This document shows, one piece after another, positions 4,928-6,657 of a stretch of DNA of 6,657 bases (the first letter of the stretch is position 1; each line of letters opens with the position of its first letter). The translations under genes were made by a program, and so were the position numbers. The notes beneath the pieces were generated by a model. The model did no database searches. It was not told the DNA's origin and saw only the letters and a program-made list of their open reading frames with translations. The DNA lies in contig JBFFSQ010000164.1 of the NCBI GenBank assembly GCA_041572275.1, positions 1-6,657 of the forward strand, given 5' to 3'. The DNA is from JBFFSQ01 sp041572275. GTDB lineage: Bacteria > Pseudomonadota > Gammaproteobacteria > SZUA-229.

Positions 4928-5512
4928 ATGAAACCAGTTAATCTCCCAATAAATGGCCGGTTTGCTTTCTTTCAGGAATTTCTAAAACATCCTTTTCAGA
5001 TTGGGTCGATCATTCCCAGTTCTCGTTTCCTAGAACGACGCATTTTGGAAGCCGCCGAGATCGCTTCAGCTAAGACTATCGTAGAGCTGGGTTCCGGTAC
5101 AGGAGGTACAACGCGAGCAATACTGCGCGCGATGCCGCAGCGTGCTAAACTTTTAAGCATAGAAATTAACCCGCATTTTCACACACTGGTTAACAGCATT
5201 GAGGACGACAGACTCATTGCGCACCTGGGTAGTGCATGCAGACTGAAAGAAATTATTTCGATGTATGGACTAAGTGCTCCAGAGGCCATAATTTCTGGTA
5301 TTCCCTTTTCTACTATGAGCCGTAGTGATGGATCTCAAGTTATCGAGGCAATTTCGTCTCTGCTCGCCCCAAATGGATGTTTCGTGGCATATCAGGTAAG
5401 CAACCGTGTCGCCTCATTGTCCCGACCCTTTCTTGGATCAGAGCAGATTATGGTAGAGCTTCTCAATATCCCACCCATGCGAGTCTACAAGTGGAAGAAG
5501 AGAAGTATCTAA
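4928..5512 (+). CDS. PmtA-like SAM-dependent (phospholipid N-) methyltransferase
   Basis: The 194-residue protein has the N-terminal signature FLKHPFQIGSIIPSSRFL (residues 18-35), as in PmtA-type phospholipid methyltransferases and relatives. A class I SAM-binding core follows: motif I VELGSGTGGTT (52-62), an acidic residue after strand 2 (E79 in IEINPHF), and ISGIPFSTM (122-130) where the family has its catalytic-loop motif. It ends NIPPMRVYKWKK, again typical. PmtA enzymes methylate phosphatidylethanolamine towards phosphatidylcholine at the inner membrane; small relatives of unproven substrate are common, so the lipid role is a family-level inference. No signal peptide is seen. It stands alone between two 52-nt elements of opposite orientation, and with an earlier start (4916) would be four residues longer. 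Confidence 0.8.
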   Translation: MKPVNLPINGRFAFFQEFLKHPFQIGSIIPSSRFLERRILEAAEIASAKTIVELGSGTGGTTRAILRAMPQRAKLLSIEINPHFHTLVNSIEDDRLIAHLGSACRLKEIISMYGLSAPEAIISGIPFSTMSRSDGSQVIEAISSLLAPNGCFVAYQVSNRVASLSRPFLGSEQIMVELLNIPPMRVYKWKKRSI

Positions 5513-5531
5513 CATCCCAAATATAAAAAAT

Positions 5532-5583
5532 GGGATCAGATCACAATTGTTTCTAATATTGGTGGAATCTGTGTTTTGGCACC
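5532..5583 (+). repeat. 52-nt palindromic element, copy 3
   Basis: It begins GGGATCAGATC and ends TTTTGGCACC. It shares an exact 23-base stretch with copy 1 (5538-5560). Its right end is the most diverged (TTTTGGCACC against CTCTGACACC in copy 4). It starts 20 bases after the methyltransferase stop and ends 24 bases before the next gene's ATG, filling the gap between them. Confidence 0.8.
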
Positions 5584-5607
5584 GCCAACTATAATAAGGA
5601 GGAGTAT

Positions 5608-5943
5608 ATGCCTTCATACCAGGACTTGTTAAAGTCTGATGAATCTAAAGCATATGATTTGTTTTATGAAAAACAAAAAAAACATGAAAAATATCTGAAA
5701 GTAATAACATATTTCTCATTTATTGGCGGCATCATATTGCTTGGGGTTATAGCTACGGTTTACAGTGTGGCTGTGTCGGGATTATGCGCTATTGTTGGCT
5801 TTGTTTGTTATGTTCTAGGCTATCATTATAGTGAAGCAGTTTTGAATAAAGAAACAAATGCAGTTGAGTTCCATCAGGCTGTAGAGGAATATGAAAAAGA
5901 TAATCCTGGCAAAAATCAGGAAAAAACTGCGGTCAGATCATAA
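5608..5943 (+). CDS. Unrecognised small membrane protein with two helices and a repeat-derived end
   Basis: A strong ribosome site AAGGAGGAG (5596-5604) precedes ATG at 5608. The 111-residue product has a charged N-terminal segment rich in Lys/Glu/Tyr (1-30), two hydrophobic segments (about 31-51 and 54-75), and a charged C-terminal segment VEFHQAVEEYEKDNPGKNQE that looks helical. The layout suggests a hairpin membrane protein with both ends on the same side, probably cytoplasmic. No family is recognised. The last four residues, AVRS, and the TAA are encoded by copy 4 of the 52-nt element, which begins exactly at codon 108, so the native end has likely been replaced. The gene lies between two directly repeated copies of the element. 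Confidence 0.7.
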   Translation: MPSYQDLLKSDESKAYDLFYEKQKKHEKYLKVITYFSFIGGIILLGVIATVYSVAVSGLCAIVGFVCYVLGYHYSEAVLNKETNAVEFHQAVEEYEKDNPGKNQEKTAVRS

Positions 5944-5980
5944 TTGTTTTTAATATTAGAAGGGTCTGTGCTCTGACACC
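5929..5980 (+). repeat. 52-nt palindromic element, copy 4, supplying a stop codon
   Basis: It begins GCGGTCAGATC and ends CTCTGACACC, with TTAATATTAG inside. It aligns gap-free with the other three copies. Its first 15 bases are the last four codons and the TAA of the small membrane protein gene. The outer arms GGTCAGA/TCTGACA can pair, so it may also form the 3' hairpin of that transcript. Confidence 0.8.
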
Positions 5981-6089
5981 CCTCCCCACATTATTCAGAC
6001 CCTAATTACTCATGATTGGGACTAAGGTATAGAATAGACAAATAATTGAATAGCCTGGTTGGCCGACTTTGAGGTTAAATGATTAAATC

Positions 6090-6657
6090 ATGTCGATGCA
6101 ACACAGACATGGTGTGCTGAAATATTTTATTATGTTATTACAGATACGTAAAATCACAGTTGCCTTATTATTAGCCCTGGTAACTTTCCTGGCTATGAGT
6201 CTGGTTTATACAATGGAACAGTCATTGCTGGTGGCTTCTATTGTGTTAATGGTGGTTTTATGGACAAATGAAGGACTTCCTCTTGCTGCGGTCTCGCTTT
6301 TACCGATTATCATTTATCCAGCTTCTGGCATTATGAGCACAAAAGAAACCACGCTTAATTATGCCAATCCCATTGTGTTTCTATTTTTAGGCGGCTTCCT
6401 GCTGGCAATCGCCGTGGAAAAAACCGGGCTGCATCGATGGATTGCAAATAAGATGCTCGGTCTGTTTCCTGATAATGCAAGGGGAATTGTTTTTGCTCTG
6501 ATTTTTACCTCGGGTCTTTTAAGTTCTGTCCTATCTAACACTACAACCACTTTGCTGCTGTTGCCGATAGTCCTGTATCTGGTTGACGACAATAAACTTA
6601 AATTGCGTTTTTCCCTGGGCGTTGCTTACGGCGCAAGTATTGGAGGTATTCTGACGC
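6090..6657 (+). CDS. DASS/SLC13-type anion symporter, N-terminal part (cut by window edge)
   Basis: An open frame follows TAA at 6084-6086 and runs off the right edge; 189 residues are visible. Hydrophobic segments alternate with short loops, and family-like motifs appear: WTNEGLPLAAVSLLPIIIYP, FLFLGGFLLAIAVEKTGLHRW, LSSVLSNTTTTLLLLPIVL (the SNT segment that forms part of the ion and substrate site in this family) and VAYGASIGGILT. These fit the divalent anion:sodium symporters (dicarboxylate, citrate or sulfate) of the inner membrane; the substrate cannot be read. Starts at 6090, 6096 and 6132 are possible, none with a strong ribosome site (GAGG at 6071-6074 is far away). The conserved part begins near LQIRKITVALLLA, so 6132 is a serious alternative. 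Confidence 0.8.
   Translation, partial: MSMQHRHGVLKYFIMLLQIRKITVALLLALVTFLAMSLVYTMEQSLLVASIVLMVVLWTNEGLPLAAVSLLPIIIYPASGIMSTKETTLNYANPIVFLFLGGFLLAIAVEKTGLHRWIANKMLGLFPDNARGIVFALIFTSGLLSSVLSNTTTTLLLLPIVLYLVDDNKLKLRFSLGVAYGASIGGILT

Noticed and set aside
4380..5980. CRISPR-like array
   Set aside because: The repeat copies are far apart, in mixed orientation, diverged and separated by genes, without regular spacers or cas genes.
6359..6592. Minus-strand open frame opposite the symporter
   Set aside because: The plus frame carries clear DASS-family motifs and is open to the window edge; the minus frame is a shadow.

Overview
The window looks like a piece of a moderately AT-rich gammaproteobacterial chromosome. 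That placement is inference: it rests on the DUF3147-type membrane protein, the c-type cytochromes and outer-membrane porin, the DASS-type permease, and intergenic palindromes with GGGTCAG/CTGACCC ends, which resemble the REP/MITE-like elements common in gammaproteobacteria. No rRNA, tRNA, CRISPR array or intact transposase is visible.

Left part (1-872): a possible gene tail at the edge, then a DUF3147-like membrane protein gene (85-435) broken by an in-frame amber codon. It overlaps by ATGA a cytochrome c'-like gene (432-872). A 362-base gap with a perfect 22-base palindrome follows.

Middle part (1247-4192): a secreted Cys/His-rich small protein (1247-1642), then a tight cluster on the plus strand: outer-membrane porin (1854-3065), a very small monoheme cytochrome c (3077-3352) and an extremely methionine-rich exported protein (3379-3825). 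A GC-rich hairpin follows, then an unrecognised small exported protein (3893-4192). Five exported or outer-membrane products in a row, four of them with heme- or soft-metal-binding features, suggest an envelope module for copper handling or electron transfer. That role is inference from composition and context.

Right part (4176-5980): a repeat-rich zone. Four copies of a 52-nt element align without gaps (4380-4431 +, 4815-4866 -, 5532-5583 +, 5929-5980 +), and there are two further hairpins with AGGGTCAGG arms (4176-4225, 4542-4590). The repeats sit between a PmtA-like methyltransferase gene (4928-5512) and a small two-helix membrane protein gene (5608-5943). Two ORFs take their last codons and stop from repeat sequence, and both end in Val-Arg-Ser. 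The window closes with the 5' part of a DASS/SLC13-type anion symporter gene (6090 to beyond 6657).

The most unusual points are the porin / mini-cytochrome / Met-rich trio with its Cys/His-rich neighbour, the 52-nt element family that supplies gene ends, and the single-base nonsense codon in the DUF3147 gene.
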